The notes beneath the pieces are model-generated. The model did not search any database. It was not told the DNA's origin and worked only from the letters and a program-made list of their open reading frames with translations. Made by a program: the position numbers and the translations under genes. This document shows, piece after piece, positions 1-7,678 of a stretch of 12,949 nt of DNA (position 1 is its first letter; each line of letters starts with the position of its first letter). Source of the stretch: an uncultured Pseudomonadota bacterium (lineage in GTDB: Bacteria > Myxococcota > UBA796); the NCBI GenBank assembly GCA_913040875.1, contig CAJWHX010000052.1, positions 1 through 12,949 of the forward strand, written 5' to 3'.

Positions 1-722
1 AGGAAGATTTGCTCAATCGATTTGAACAGATTCGCAGGTTGGTTGAGGCTCAGGGTATTGTAGATCCTAAGATTCCTGAACAATTGGGTGAAGCCAAGGT
101 ATTTCTCAATGGGCGAAGCTTATCCTCCGGTCAAGGCTTGAAGCCAGGAGAGCATTTGGCACAGATCGTATGCCCCGAAGATGGTTTACAATCTCGTTGG
201 ACCACGTTTGAGGAGCCGTTGGATTGGTTTGCGATGTGTCCAAGTGGTGTTGATACAGCCATGGCATCACCTGAAGAGGATATGTTTGGTGGATTGTTTG
301 GCACATCCTTAGAAAATACCGCTCAGTATTACAATCCAGAACCCGTGTGTCCTTCAACAGGATGGACGCTCCCAAGTTTTTCGATGCCAAAGGTCACCTT
401 TCCAGAGTTGGACCCTAAGATTGTTGTGACAATGGGCGGAGGGATGAGTTTGGTACTCGCAGGAGTTGGATCGTACTATGCTTGGGTGACCCCAGCGTTT
501 ATCGAGGTTTTAGAAGCTCGAGAGTTGGCTGAGACTGATTCGATTGGTCAAACAGAAGCACGAAAGATATCCAGGCAGTTCAATACCGCTCGATACGCAA
601 CTCTTGGGATGTTGACGACAGGGACTGCGCTAACGGGGTATGGGACACTGTTAACCGTCCAACAAGTGTCTCTAGCTCCCGTTTGGTCTCCTGGTTGGAT
701 AGGTGTAAACGGTCAGTTTTAA
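1..722 (+). CDS. Membrane protein with PEGA-like segment, C-terminal part (5' end outside window)
   Basis: The reading frame is open to the left edge, so the N-terminus is missing; the TTG at 9 is only the first possible in-window start and probably not real. Counting from that TTG, residues 29-66 (AKVFLNGRSL, then LKPGEHLAQI) resemble the 'value, G, L-pGxH' pattern of PEGA-type surface domains. A Cys-containing, low-similarity stretch follows. Two hydrophobic segments at about 138-158 and 197-217 look membrane-spanning, separated by a charged loop. The protein ends in VSLAPVWSPGWIGVNGQF with a terminal Phe. The protein at the right edge of the window ends in a clearly similar way, so the two may belong to one family or share a targeting signal. 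The stop codon lies 15 nt from the stop of the convergent lipoprotein gene, with no clear terminator between. The function is not recognised; an envelope location is inferred. Confidence 0.8.
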   Translation, partial: EDLLNRFEQIRRLVEAQGIVDPKIPEQLGEAKVFLNGRSLSSGQGLKPGEHLAQIVCPEDGLQSRWTTFEEPLDWFAMCPSGVDTAMASPEEDMFGGLFGTSLENTAQYYNPEPVCPSTGWTLPSFSMPKVTFPELDPKIVVTMGGGMSLVLAGVGSYYAWVTPAFIEVLEARELAETDSIGQTEARKISRQFNTARYATLGMLTTGTALTGYGTLLTVQQVSLAPVWSPGWIGVNGQF

Positions 723-737
723 CAGACCCGAGATCAG

Positions 738-1583
738 TTATTGTGGTCCTTGGGTTCCTGGAACGGGTGCTGGTGTAAAAAAGTCCCTTTTTGTAGAATC
801 TAGGTTGAGCTCCGTTCTACTTTTATCAGGGATGAGTTGTCCCGCCATTTCAATAACGGCAAAGTACTCACTTGCTGATGGTAGCCCGTCGCCATTGATG
901 TCGACCAGTAGTTCTAGTGCAATGGGATCATCTCCTTCTGGCACAACGATAGAGAACTCGCCGGATTCAATCGTCTTTTGTGTGATGAGATTGTTTTCAG
1001 AGTGGTTGTCGTTTGGACCTAGGAATCGCACAGTTCTTAAAATCAAGGCACCCTCGCAATCATCGCAGGTCGCTGTACCAGTGAATGTTACATGATCGTC
1101 TTCCTGAACCTGCTCTTGGGTGTATTTTGCTTTGGCACCCTTCGAGGGAATGCGTTCTACGCGAATGAGTAGAGATCCGCTGACGGGTGTCGGTTCGGCA
1201 TTTTGTGGAGGTGGCTCGCCTTGAATCTGCACGGCTTCAACACCGCCGTCTTGATCCTCAGGAGTTGGTATTGCATCAGCGTTTCCAGCGCCTGCTTCAG
1301 TGTCCGATTTGTCTGCATTCTCACTGGGTTTACCATCACCTTCTGGTGGAGTGCCGTCACCATTTTCTGCTTGACCATTCCCACCAGCTGTGTTTTCACT
1401 CGGTTTGGGACCGCCGTCGGGAGCACCTTGTGCCGGCATGTTTCCTTGAGCACCTGGGGTGTTACCACCTGGATTGCCTTGAGGCGGTGGGTTCTGCGGA
1501 TTTTGTGGAGCACTGCCCGTTTGTGCTTTGTCAGGAGGAGTGGGGCAGCCCATAAATAAGATGACACTGGAAAGAAGCCACAT
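738..1583 (-). CDS. Putative lipoprotein with Pro/Gly/Asn-rich linker and C-terminal beta domain
   Basis: The 281-residue product starts MWLLSSVILFMGC, a short lipoprotein signal with Cys13 as the probable lipidation site. The -3/-2 residues (Phe-Met) make it a loose lipobox. Residues 14-135 are a low-complexity linker rich in Pro, Gly, Asn, Gln and acidic residues, typical of spacers that hold a domain off the membrane. Residues 136-265 look like a compact beta-sandwich. It includes a Cys-Asp-Asp-Cys pair (173-176) and a Ca-loop-like DINGDG (228-233) of the kind seen in Ig-like or carboxypeptidase-regulatory-like modules. The ATG is supported by GGAG at 1590-1593 (minus strand), 6 nt away. 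It lies 57 nt downstream of the barrel gene on the same strand, so co-transcription is likely. No enzymatic motif was seen and the function is unknown. Confidence 0.82.
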   Translation of the reverse strand: MWLLSSVILFMGCPTPPDKAQTGSAPQNPQNPPPQGNPGGNTPGAQGNMPAQGAPDGGPKPSENTAGGNGQAENGDGTPPEGDGKPSENADKSDTEAGAGNADAIPTPEDQDGGVEAVQIQGEPPPQNAEPTPVSGSLLIRVERIPSKGAKAKYTQEQVQEDDHVTFTGTATCDDCEGALILRTVRFLGPNDNHSENNLITQKTIESGEFSIVVPEGDDPIALELLVDINGDGLPSASEYFAVIEMAGQLIPDKSRTELNLDSTKRDFFTPAPVPGTQGPQ

Positions 1584-1640
1584 AATATTCTCCGATGTGT
1601 GAAGTCTCAGATGGTGAAAGATAAGAAGGGGGTGTGTTCG

Positions 1641-2123
1641 TTAGAACCAATAATGAAATCCACCCAATAGTTTACCAGATGTGCGGGCGGAATTTTCACC
1701 TGCACCCAAAGAAATATCCAGGCCCACCCCAGACTCAAAGCTGAGATATTCTAGACCGAATAAAAAGTATTGGACTTCCAGAGCCGGCTGAAACTGGAGC
1801 ACGGCTGTTTGATTGACCCAGCCAAACCCCGCACCAGCACCCGCTAATAGATTTAGGTTGTCCTCTACCACAACTGCCGTGAGCACGCGCCCCGCGACGA
1901 AGGATTTTGTTCTAGAAGAGGGGTCGTTGTCGAATCCAATGAGTCCTTCAACGTGCAGTTGTCCCAAACTAGACTCGCTTTGACTAGAGAGTGGAAGCAT
2001 CGTGCGTACAGATAGAGCAGGGATGTCTTGATGGTACCAGTTGTTGACACCAACACCCACAGTGGTTTCAGAGAGATCCTTGGCGTGGGCCTGTGTCAGG
2101 ATTCCAAACAAAATGGGGAACAT
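1641..2123 (-). CDS. Small outer-membrane beta-barrel-like protein
   Basis: This 160-residue protein begins with a short signal peptide (MFPILFGILTQAHA, cleavage after Ala-His-Ala). The rest is built from short amphipathic beta strands with alternating hydrophobic residues, Gly-rich turns (LLAGAGAGFGWV near 91-102) and a C-terminal strand ending HYWF. A terminal aromatic residue on the last strand is the usual signal for BAM-dependent insertion in the outer membrane. The length fits a roughly eight-strand barrel. The start ATG has AAGGA about 8 nt upstream on the minus strand. It is the first gene of a probable two-gene unit with the lipoprotein gene downstream, and is divergent from the large surface protein. 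No specific transport or enzymatic family was recognised. Confidence 0.72.
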   Translation of the reverse strand: MFPILFGILTQAHAKDLSETTVGVGVNNWYHQDIPALSVRTMLPLSSQSESSLGQLHVEGLIGFDNDPSSRTKSFVAGRVLTAVVVEDNLNLLAGAGAGFGWVNQTAVLQFQPALEVQYFLFGLEYLSFESGVGLDISLGAGENSARTSGKLLGGFHYWF

Positions 2124-2343
2124 GATGAGGGTCCTTGTGTTGCATTGTCAAGATAGTGTAACACAGATTCTTTAAATGAGCATGCCGATCGAAAATCACA
2201 AAAGAAGTGCTTGAAACACTCTTATATGTGTGTCGAGTTTCACAGTGAATATTGACGATTTGATGAACATTGTAGATGACGTGACACTTTCGCTTAAACC
2301 TCGTTACTGTATAGATCGATATTCTACTCCGCTGAGGTTTGTT
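2124..2343. promoter_or_regulatory. Divergent intergenic region between barrel gene and S8-like surface protein gene
   Basis: These 220 nt separate two divergent start codons and must hold both promoters. TATAGA at 2310-2315 is a possible -10 for the rightward gene, leaving a leader of about 20 nt, but no convincing -35 was found at normal spacing. An imperfect inverted repeat (GAAACACTC / GAGTTTC) spans 2215-2242. Neither is strong enough to name as an operator. An in-frame GTG at 2230 would place part of this region in the coding sequence, but it lacks a ribosome-binding site. Confidence 0.3.
2334..2337 (+). promoter_or_regulatory. Ribosome-binding site deciding the start at ATG 2344
   Basis: GAGG lies 6 nt before ATG 2344. 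The in-frame GTG at 2230 and ATG at 2263 have no comparable site. Starting at 2344 also puts the hydrophobic signal sequence at the extreme N-terminus, as in the other exported proteins of this window. Confidence 0.6.
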
Positions 2344-5300
2344 ATGTTGTTCATGGTTCCTATGTTGTCGATGGCTTTTGCTGACTTGCCCCTCTCTGTT
2401 TACCCAAACTGTGGGGAGGCAGATGCGGAAGACCTTTGTCCCAACGATGCAGATGATTGGAATGTACTGTCGTATATTCCAGCAGATCAACAAACCAACA
2501 TTCAAGAGTCTGAACTTGAACTCGGTTCCGGAAATCGATTGGATAAGGCGTTGCGATACCATACGGGCCGATTTGATGTATCTGTTGGTATTATGGACTC
2601 TGGGATTGACTGGTCACACAAAGATTTGGTCAACAAATACTTTTTGAATGCTGCAGAACTTCCGGTGCCTCAGAGAGCAGATGGCTTGGAGGCGAGTTCT
2701 CATGATGCCAATGAGGATGGTATATTCAACATCGAAGATTATTTAGAAGATCCTCGGGTTGATTGGACCAGTGGTCAAGAACGAGGCGACGATATGCTGG
2801 ATCCGTCAGATTTGATTTATACATTCTCAGATGGGGTTGATGACGATGGTAACGGCTATATAGACGACATCTCTGGGTGGGACTTCTTTGAGCGTGACAA
2901 TGATGCGTACCACACATATTCTGATGGTTTTGGAAACCATGGTACAGGCGTAGCACGTTCTGCGGCCGCAGAGGGCGACAATGGTGGCGAGATTGGTCAC
3001 TGTCCCAATTGTGCCATCGTACCTTTACGTGTGGGGGATACGTTTATTACAGATGGTGGCCGGTGTGCAGAGGCCATCGCATACGGTACGGATATGGGGG
3101 TTGCGGGAATCACAATGGCGGTAGGGGCTTTGAGCAATTCGGATGCCACAACTGAAGCCGCTCGATATGCTTGGGATATGGGTACTGTACTGGTTGGAGC
3201 CGCTGGAGATGAAAATGCTTATCACCACAATTTTCCCGCGGTCCTTGATGACGTCATGTACGTACACTCCATCACTTGGAACACTCGCACAAACCCTGTC
3301 AGCTATATGAACACGTGGAATTGCAATAATTTTGGTGCTCGAATGACAATGGTAGCGGCATCATCTGCCTGTGCAACAGGTGCTGTTGCAGTTACGACGG
3401 GCGCAGTTGGGTTGTTGAAATCCGCTGGATTGGATGCAGGAATAGACTTGCATCCGGGCGAGATCTCGCAGCTGTTAACGCAGCACTCTACGGATATATG
3501 GAAAACAGATATAGAGTTGGAACGCTCTAGGGCATATCCATCTGCAGAAGGCTGGGACCCATTTTACGGGTACGGTAGATTAAATGTCGAAGGAAGTGTT
3601 ATCGCTGTTCAAGAAGGACGAATTCCACCCATTGTGTCGATTCGAGGTGTGGAGTGGTTTGAAGTCATTGATCCAACCCGGCAATTGTCCTTGGATGTGG
3701 AAGCGGTGTTGTCTTCGCGTACAGATTCATTCTCGTGGGAATTGGAATATGGACTGGGCAATGATCCAAGAGAGTGGACATCTGTCGATACAGGTTCAGA
3801 AACAGCTGCGATCGATGGAGTGATTTCGACCCTAGATTTATCTGCCATTCCACTCGCAGAGGCCATACGTGAGGCGACCATTGACGAAACGATTGTACAA
3901 CGGCTAGAACGAGTGAATCAACCAGCAGTGACCCTGCGGTTAAAAGCCGTCGATGCAGATGGAAATCACGGGGAGATGCGCAAGACCTTTTATTTGCAAG
4001 TCGATCCAGATTTGAAAGAGAACTTTCCAATGAAGTTGGACGGATCAGGTGAAGCCTCTCCGATTATGGCAGACATGGATGGGGATGGTGTTTTTGAGCT
4101 GATCGTTGCAGATGGCTCAGGACGAGTCCACGCTCTAAACGGTAGAGGCGAAGAACTTTCAGGCTTTCCTGTACAGAGTGATTTGCGTAGAGGAGCCGAA
4201 AACAGTCCCGCATTTCAACAGTTGTCTAAGGTGCATGATCTCTTTATTGCCACTCCAGCGGTGGGTGATTTAGACGGAGATGGAGATATGGAAGTGGTCG
4301 CCGCTGGGGTGTATGGTGGTGTGTACGCTTGGCACCATGATGGGTCTGTTGTAACGGGGTATCCACAAGGCATTATTGAGCGCGGACCCAGTGAAATCAG
4401 CAATGATTTTTTATACGACAACGGGTTTGCAGGAGCTCCTGCTCTGTATGATCTGGATACGGATGGAACGCTGGAAGTAATCGTTGCTGGAATGGATTCC
4501 AGACTGTATGTCTTTGATCATCAAGGGCAAGATTGGGGTGGTTTTCCAATAGAATTGTGTGCTGAAGAACTATGTGGCATTCGTGGTACGCGTACCATCA
4601 CGTCACCCACTATTGGCGACGTAGATGGCGATGGAGACATAGAGATTGGAATCGCAACCAACGAGGCGGTGGACAATGAGAGCAAGTCGGTATCCTATTT
4701 GTTTGATGCAGCTACAGCAGAGGTGGTTGAAGGATGGCCAGCCGCTGTCAGTGGATTGGTCGGTGAAGCGGTGCTGCTACCTCTAATCGGTGAAGGGCAT
4801 CCAGCCTCTCTTTCATTTGCAGATATTGATGGAGACGGAGATATGGAGATTGCCAATGCAGTGATGCTTGGGAACAATCCTCCCATACATCACGACACTT
4901 CGGATGCCATGACCATATCCTTTTTGGGGACAGATTTCAGTCCTCAAACCAATGCGAATATGCCCTCTTTGGTGCAGATGGTCGCCAATCCTGTCTTTGG
5001 AGATTTGGATCAAGATGGTATACCTGAATACATTACGGGTGCGGTATCGTCTATATATCTAGCCTCTTTGGCTGCTCGTTCGGTGGTGGAATATCAGCAA
5101 GGAGTGGGTGCCTGGTCTGGAGCGACAGGGCAAATGTTGGAGGGATGGCCACGTCAGATTGAAGACGTACAGTTTCTAGCCGCGCCTGCGATTGGGGACA
5201 TTACTGGCGATGGCATGCCAGAGGCCATTATGGTCTCTGCTGGGTATTTGGTACACGCATGGGATGCAACCGGAACAGAGGCGGCTGGATTTCCGAAGAT

Positions 5301-5631
5301 GACTGGAAACTGGATACTTGGCTCTCCTGCATTGGGAGATATCGATGGTGATGGGTTATTGGATGTGGCTGTCACGACTAGAGAGGGCTGGTTGTTTGTA
5401 TGGGGCACACAGGGCAGAGCCGATCAATCTTTGGAATGGGCTAGCATTCACCATGACGCTCAGAATACTGGGAATTATGAACATGCCTTGCCCGTTCAAT
5501 CTGGTCCTGCTGCTTCTGATCCAGATCAGCGTGACTGTGGTTGCAATGGGGACAAGGAGCAAGCATGGTTGCTGTTTCCGCTCTTGGGTATTCTGAGTCT
5601 CCGGAGGCGAACCGGTTCGTTCAGATCGTGA
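2344..5631 (+). CDS. S8 (subtilase)-like surface protein with FG-GAP repeats and MYXO-CTERM-like tail
   Basis: The product is 1095 residues from ATG 2344 (1133 if from GTG 2230). The signal peptide is MLFMVPMLSMAFA. The subtilase fold covers about residues 72-422, with DSG (Asp85) and HGTG (His199) motifs and an acidic, probably Ca-binding insert DGVDDDGNGYIDDISGWDF between them. The nucleophile region reads SSACATGAVAVTTGAVGLL instead of GTSMAAP, and the oxyanion-hole Asn appears replaced in AAGDEN. Activity is therefore uncertain. A beta-sandwich (about 430-554) follows. Then come eight FG-GAP/VCBS-like repeats (about 558-1022) with DxDGDG loops, likely a Ca-binding propeller. The C-terminus has Cys1065-Gly-Cys1067, a hydrophobic stretch from Trp1075 and Arg1087-1089. 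This matches the layout of MYXO-CTERM sorting signals, which are processed by myxosortases for surface display. A secreted or surface-anchored role is inferred; the substrate is unknown. Confidence 0.9.
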   Translation: MLFMVPMLSMAFADLPLSVYPNCGEADAEDLCPNDADDWNVLSYIPADQQTNIQESELELGSGNRLDKALRYHTGRFDVSVGIMDSGIDWSHKDLVNKYFLNAAELPVPQRADGLEASSHDANEDGIFNIEDYLEDPRVDWTSGQERGDDMLDPSDLIYTFSDGVDDDGNGYIDDISGWDFFERDNDAYHTYSDGFGNHGTGVARSAAAEGDNGGEIGHCPNCAIVPLRVGDTFITDGGRCAEAIAYGTDMGVAGITMAVGALSNSDATTEAARYAWDMGTVLVGAAGDENAYHHNFPAVLDDVMYVHSITWNTRTNPVSYMNTWNCNNFGARMTMVAASSACATGAVAVTTGAVGLLKSAGLDAGIDLHPGEISQLLTQHSTDIWKTDIELERSRAYPSAEGWDPFYGYGRLNVEGSVIAVQEGRIPPIVSIRGVEWFEVIDPTRQLSLDVEAVLSSRTDSFSWELEYGLGNDPREWTSVDTGSETAAIDGVISTLDLSAIPLAEAIREATIDETIVQRLERVNQPAVTLRLKAVDADGNHGEMRKTFYLQVDPDLKENFPMKLDGSGEASPIMADMDGDGVFELIVADGSGRVHALNGRGEELSGFPVQSDLRRGAENSPAFQQLSKVHDLFIATPAVGDLDGDGDMEVVAAGVYGGVYAWHHDGSVVTGYPQGIIERGPSEISNDFLYDNGFAGAPALYDLDTDGTLEVIVAGMDSRLYVFDHQGQDWGGFPIELCAEELCGIRGTRTITSPTIGDVDGDGDIEIGIATNEAVDNESKSVSYLFDAATAEVVEGWPAAVSGLVGEAVLLPLIGEGHPASLSFADIDGDGDMEIANAVMLGNNPPIHHDTSDAMTISFLGTDFSPQTNANMPSLVQMVANPVFGDLDQDGIPEYITGAVSSIYLASLAARSVVEYQQGVGAWSGATGQMLEGWPRQIEDVQFLAAPAIGDITGDGMPEAIMVSAGYLVHAWDATGTEAAGFPKMTGNWILGSPALGDIDGDGLLDVAVTTREGWLFVWGTQGRADQSLEWASIHHDAQNTGNYEHALPVQSGPAASDPDQRDCGCNGDKEQAWLLFPLLGILSLRRRTGSFRS

Positions 5632-5636
5632 ATTCT

Positions 5637-5677
5637 TTGAACGAGCGTTCAAGCGACGGTCGGTCTAAATAGAGACC
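5637..5677. terminator. Two short inverted repeats between convergent genes, possible terminator
   Basis: TTGAACGAGCGTTCAA (5637-5652) is a perfect 6-bp stem with a 4-nt loop, starting 6 nt after the surface-protein stop. GGTCT/AGACC (5662-5666 and 5673-5677) forms a second weak stem just before the ATPase stop codon. The position in a 49-nt convergent gap suits bidirectional termination, but neither has a T-tract. Confidence 0.4.
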
Positions 5678-5680
5678 AGG

Positions 5681-7507
5681 TCAATTGAGTTTGTCGCTAT
5701 GCCGACTTTTGAGCCGCTGAGCGCGTTTATTTTCCTTCGTTTGTTTGGGCTTAGCATCCCTTACAGTACGGACTTCCTTAGGCTTGCTATTTTTATTCTT
5801 GGATCCTTTAGGTCTTCCAGGTCCCCGTTTAACAGTTGCCTCGATACTGGTTTCTGTACTTGTTTTCGGTTTATTTTTGGATCCTTTAGGTCTTCCAGGT
5901 CCTCGTTTAACAGTGGTTTCAATGCTGTTGTCTGTATGTGCTTTTGGTTTATTCTTGGATCCTTTAGGTCTTCCAGGTCTCCGTTTTGGTTTGTCTTCAG
6001 CCTCTGAGGTTGGTTTGTTTTTGGACCCTTTTGGTCTGCCCGGACCACGTGTACTCTTTTTTGCTACAGGCTTTGGTTCTGGTTTGATGGGTTGTACCAG
6101 TGTCCGCTTATCTACAGAGGGTAAATTGTCTGCGACTTCAATTGTGAGCTGGCGATCATCATCCACAAAGGTGAAGTATTGACTGAGGTCGTTCAGATGA
6201 TTGGCCGTTATTAAAGGAATCTGTTTGATATCTACGCCACGGCGATAGTTGGTCGTATGATAGGCACACACCATCTCTTGCGGTATGCCACCCTCTGCAA
6301 TTCGTCGTTGGAGTCTTCTCAAGAAGGCTTCAGAATGTGTGGACACAATCAATTGAATGTTTCGATCTTTCCCATCTTCTTTTGATCGAATCACATCCAA
6401 TAGCACATCTGCCAGCAACGCCTGAGACTGAGGAGATAAGTGCGTTTCTATAGCGTCCAATACAATGGTTGAGTTGCTGGGTGCGCAAAAGCATTGAACC
6501 AAAATTGGCAGGACCTGTGCAATTGCTTTTCCCGCTGCAGGTAAATTCACCACCTGTTTTGATTTCCGGGCGGTGATTTTGATGGTGTATCCATTCTCAA
6601 CGGCTTCAATATCCTCAATATGGATGGCATGGGCCAGTTGCAGTCGCTGTAAGAGGTCATTGACGATGGCTTGTACAGGTTGATTTCGTCTTCGTTCCCC
6701 AAGACTAATTTCTTTGTTCGCCGCTCCCAGTAATACATTGACGGTGTGTGCCCCATCGTGTCCCACATCCGCCCGTTGAAGTCCGGACCATATATGCAAT
6801 GTATTGAACCTCGTTCTATCCGATCCGACATAGTAAATATTACGGAGAGTTGCTTCATGCGCTTTATTTAGCTCAAATAACCCAGAAGAGTTTTTATAGT
6901 AGGTAGGTAATGCTTCAGGGAATCCGTAGAAATATTTGGGTCGCTGTTGCAGCCAAGGTCGTCCAGTTCTATTCTTTAGAATATATCCATCGGTTTCAAC
7001 TGTAAACTGTGTCAAAGATTTATTCTTCGTAGTGATGACCGATCGATGAGTGGATGCTGTTAAAACTTTGGTTTCTGTATCATACAATTCATATATAAAT
7101 CGATCAACAGAGAAGTATTGGGCGTTGAATTGATCCAACGTACAATGAAAATGTATACTTTCACCAAATAAATACTGAGTGGGGACACCAAACTTATCCT
7201 TTTCAGGATCTTCTATCAGCAGATAGTTCGGCAACTCAAAACGATAAGAGAATTCCAGAGGTCCTTCAGCATTGTTGTAGAGAATAGAGGATTGTGTCCC
7301 GAGCTGTAAAGTTGAGTCTTGGTTTCCTGGATACAACACTATATTCGGATCAGATGTGTGTATGGTTTGACTGAGCATCGTCAAAAGATGACCAACACTG
7401 GATTTTCCAGACCCTTCTGAACCTGTGAACACAGTAAGTGGAGCCAGCTGAAGCCGAGGGCTATCTTTTAAGCCACGAAAATTTTTGATCTGAATTTCTC
7501 TGAACAT
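5681..7507 (-). CDS. AAA/ABC-type ATPase (DUF3696-like) with four C-terminal AT-hook motifs
   Basis: The product is 608 residues. It opens with the strand FREIQIKNFRGLKD and Walker A GSEGSGKSS (29-37), the layout of RecF/SbcC-like AAA_15/AAA_21 ATPases. The motif near 326-338 (AGKAIAQVLPILV) matches the ABC-signature region of DUF3696 proteins (usually GfGvSQvLPi), but the signature Ser is Ala. The Walker B region is IVLDAIETHLSP, where the family has ExPElHLHP; the Glu is kept. STHSE (389-393) is the H-loop. After residue 465 the usual C-terminus is replaced by a basic, disordered tail with four copies of PGRPKGSKNK, an AT-hook-like core that binds the minor groove of AT-rich DNA. The start is ATG 7507, not GTG 7513, because GAGG at 7513-7516 lies 5 nt before the ATG and overlaps the GTG. 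No nuclease or other partner is adjacent. DNA maintenance or defence is possible but unproven. Confidence 0.85.
   Translation of the reverse strand: MFREIQIKNFRGLKDSPRLQLAPLTVFTGSEGSGKSSVGHLLTMLSQTIHTSDPNIVLYPGNQDSTLQLGTQSSILYNNAEGPLEFSYRFELPNYLLIEDPEKDKFGVPTQYLFGESIHFHCTLDQFNAQYFSVDRFIYELYDTETKVLTASTHRSVITTKNKSLTQFTVETDGYILKNRTGRPWLQQRPKYFYGFPEALPTYYKNSSGLFELNKAHEATLRNIYYVGSDRTRFNTLHIWSGLQRADVGHDGAHTVNVLLGAANKEISLGERRRNQPVQAIVNDLLQRLQLAHAIHIEDIEAVENGYTIKITARKSKQVVNLPAAGKAIAQVLPILVQCFCAPSNSTIVLDAIETHLSPQSQALLADVLLDVIRSKEDGKDRNIQLIVSTHSEAFLRRLQRRIAEGGIPQEMVCAYHTTNYRRGVDIKQIPLITANHLNDLSQYFTFVDDDRQLTIEVADNLPSVDKRTLVQPIKPEPKPVAKKSTRGPGRPKGSKNKPTSEAEDKPKRRPGRPKGSKNKPKAHTDNSIETTVKRGPGRPKGSKNKPKTSTETSIEATVKRGPGRPKGSKNKNSKPKEVRTVRDAKPKQTKENKRAQRLKSRHSDKLN
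5789..6049 (-). repeat. In-gene repeats encoding four AT-hook motifs
   Basis: Four copies of the PGRPKGSKNK core occur in the ATPase tail. The last three are spaced exactly 26 residues (78 bp) apart and the first is 22 residues from the second. The linkers of copies 3 and 4 are also related (SIETTVKRG / SIEATVKRG). The conserved linkers indicate recent 78-bp unit duplication, so copy number may vary between strains. Confidence 0.85.
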
Positions 7508-7526
7508 ATACACCTCGACGTTAACT

Positions 7527-7595
7527 ATTTACATTCGACAAGATCGTGCTGAATGTCGATGTGTCGAATGTAAATAAATCAATGAACGAATGTAA
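7527..7595. promoter_or_regulatory. Perfect 14-bp inverted repeat plus third half-site, operator candidate
   Basis: ATTTACATTCGACA (7527-7540) and its exact reverse complement TGTCGAATGTAAAT (7562-7575) are separated by 21 nt. The 9-nt core CGAATGTAA occurs a third time at 7587-7595, in direct orientation to the right arm. The set lies 20-88 nt upstream of the ATPase start, in its leader or promoter. It could be an operator, a site bound by the AT-hook tail itself, or an RNA hairpin in the leader. It is too far from the amylase stop (7679) and lacks a T-tract, so it is a poor terminator for that gene. Confidence 0.6.
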
Positions 7596-7602
7596 CAGAT
7601 TC

Positions 7603-7631
7603 TAGATACTACGGTATTTTCACACACTCAA
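7603..7631 (-). promoter_or_regulatory. Weak candidate promoter of the ATPase gene
   Basis: On the minus strand TTGAGT (7626-7631) and TATCTA (7603-7608) are separated by 17 nt, in a roughly sigma70-like arrangement with about half of the consensus bases. A start near 7595 would put the inverted repeat inside the transcribed leader. This is a tentative call. Confidence 0.25.
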
Positions 7632-7678
7632 AAATATTATAAGTAAGGTATGATTTAGATGGCGAATAGGATACTAAT

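Noticed and set aside
2230..2343. GTG start adding 38 residues to the S8-like protein
   Set aside because: It has no ribosome-binding site and would bury the signal peptide; ATG 2344 has GAGG at 6 nt.
2068..2562. Minus-strand frame of 164 codons across the divergent promoter region
   Set aside because: It overlaps the start regions of two supported genes, has His/Arg/Cys-rich unnatural composition and shows no recognisable domain.
5681..7507. Named two-gene defence system (Septu, PARIS, Gabija or OLD type)
   Set aside because: No nuclease, TOPRIM domain or effector gene is fused or adjacent; the neighbours are an amylase and a surface protein.
7527..7575. Intrinsic terminator of the amylase gene
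   Set aside because: It lies over 100 nt beyond the amylase stop, has a 21-nt loop and no T-run; an operator or leader role fits better.
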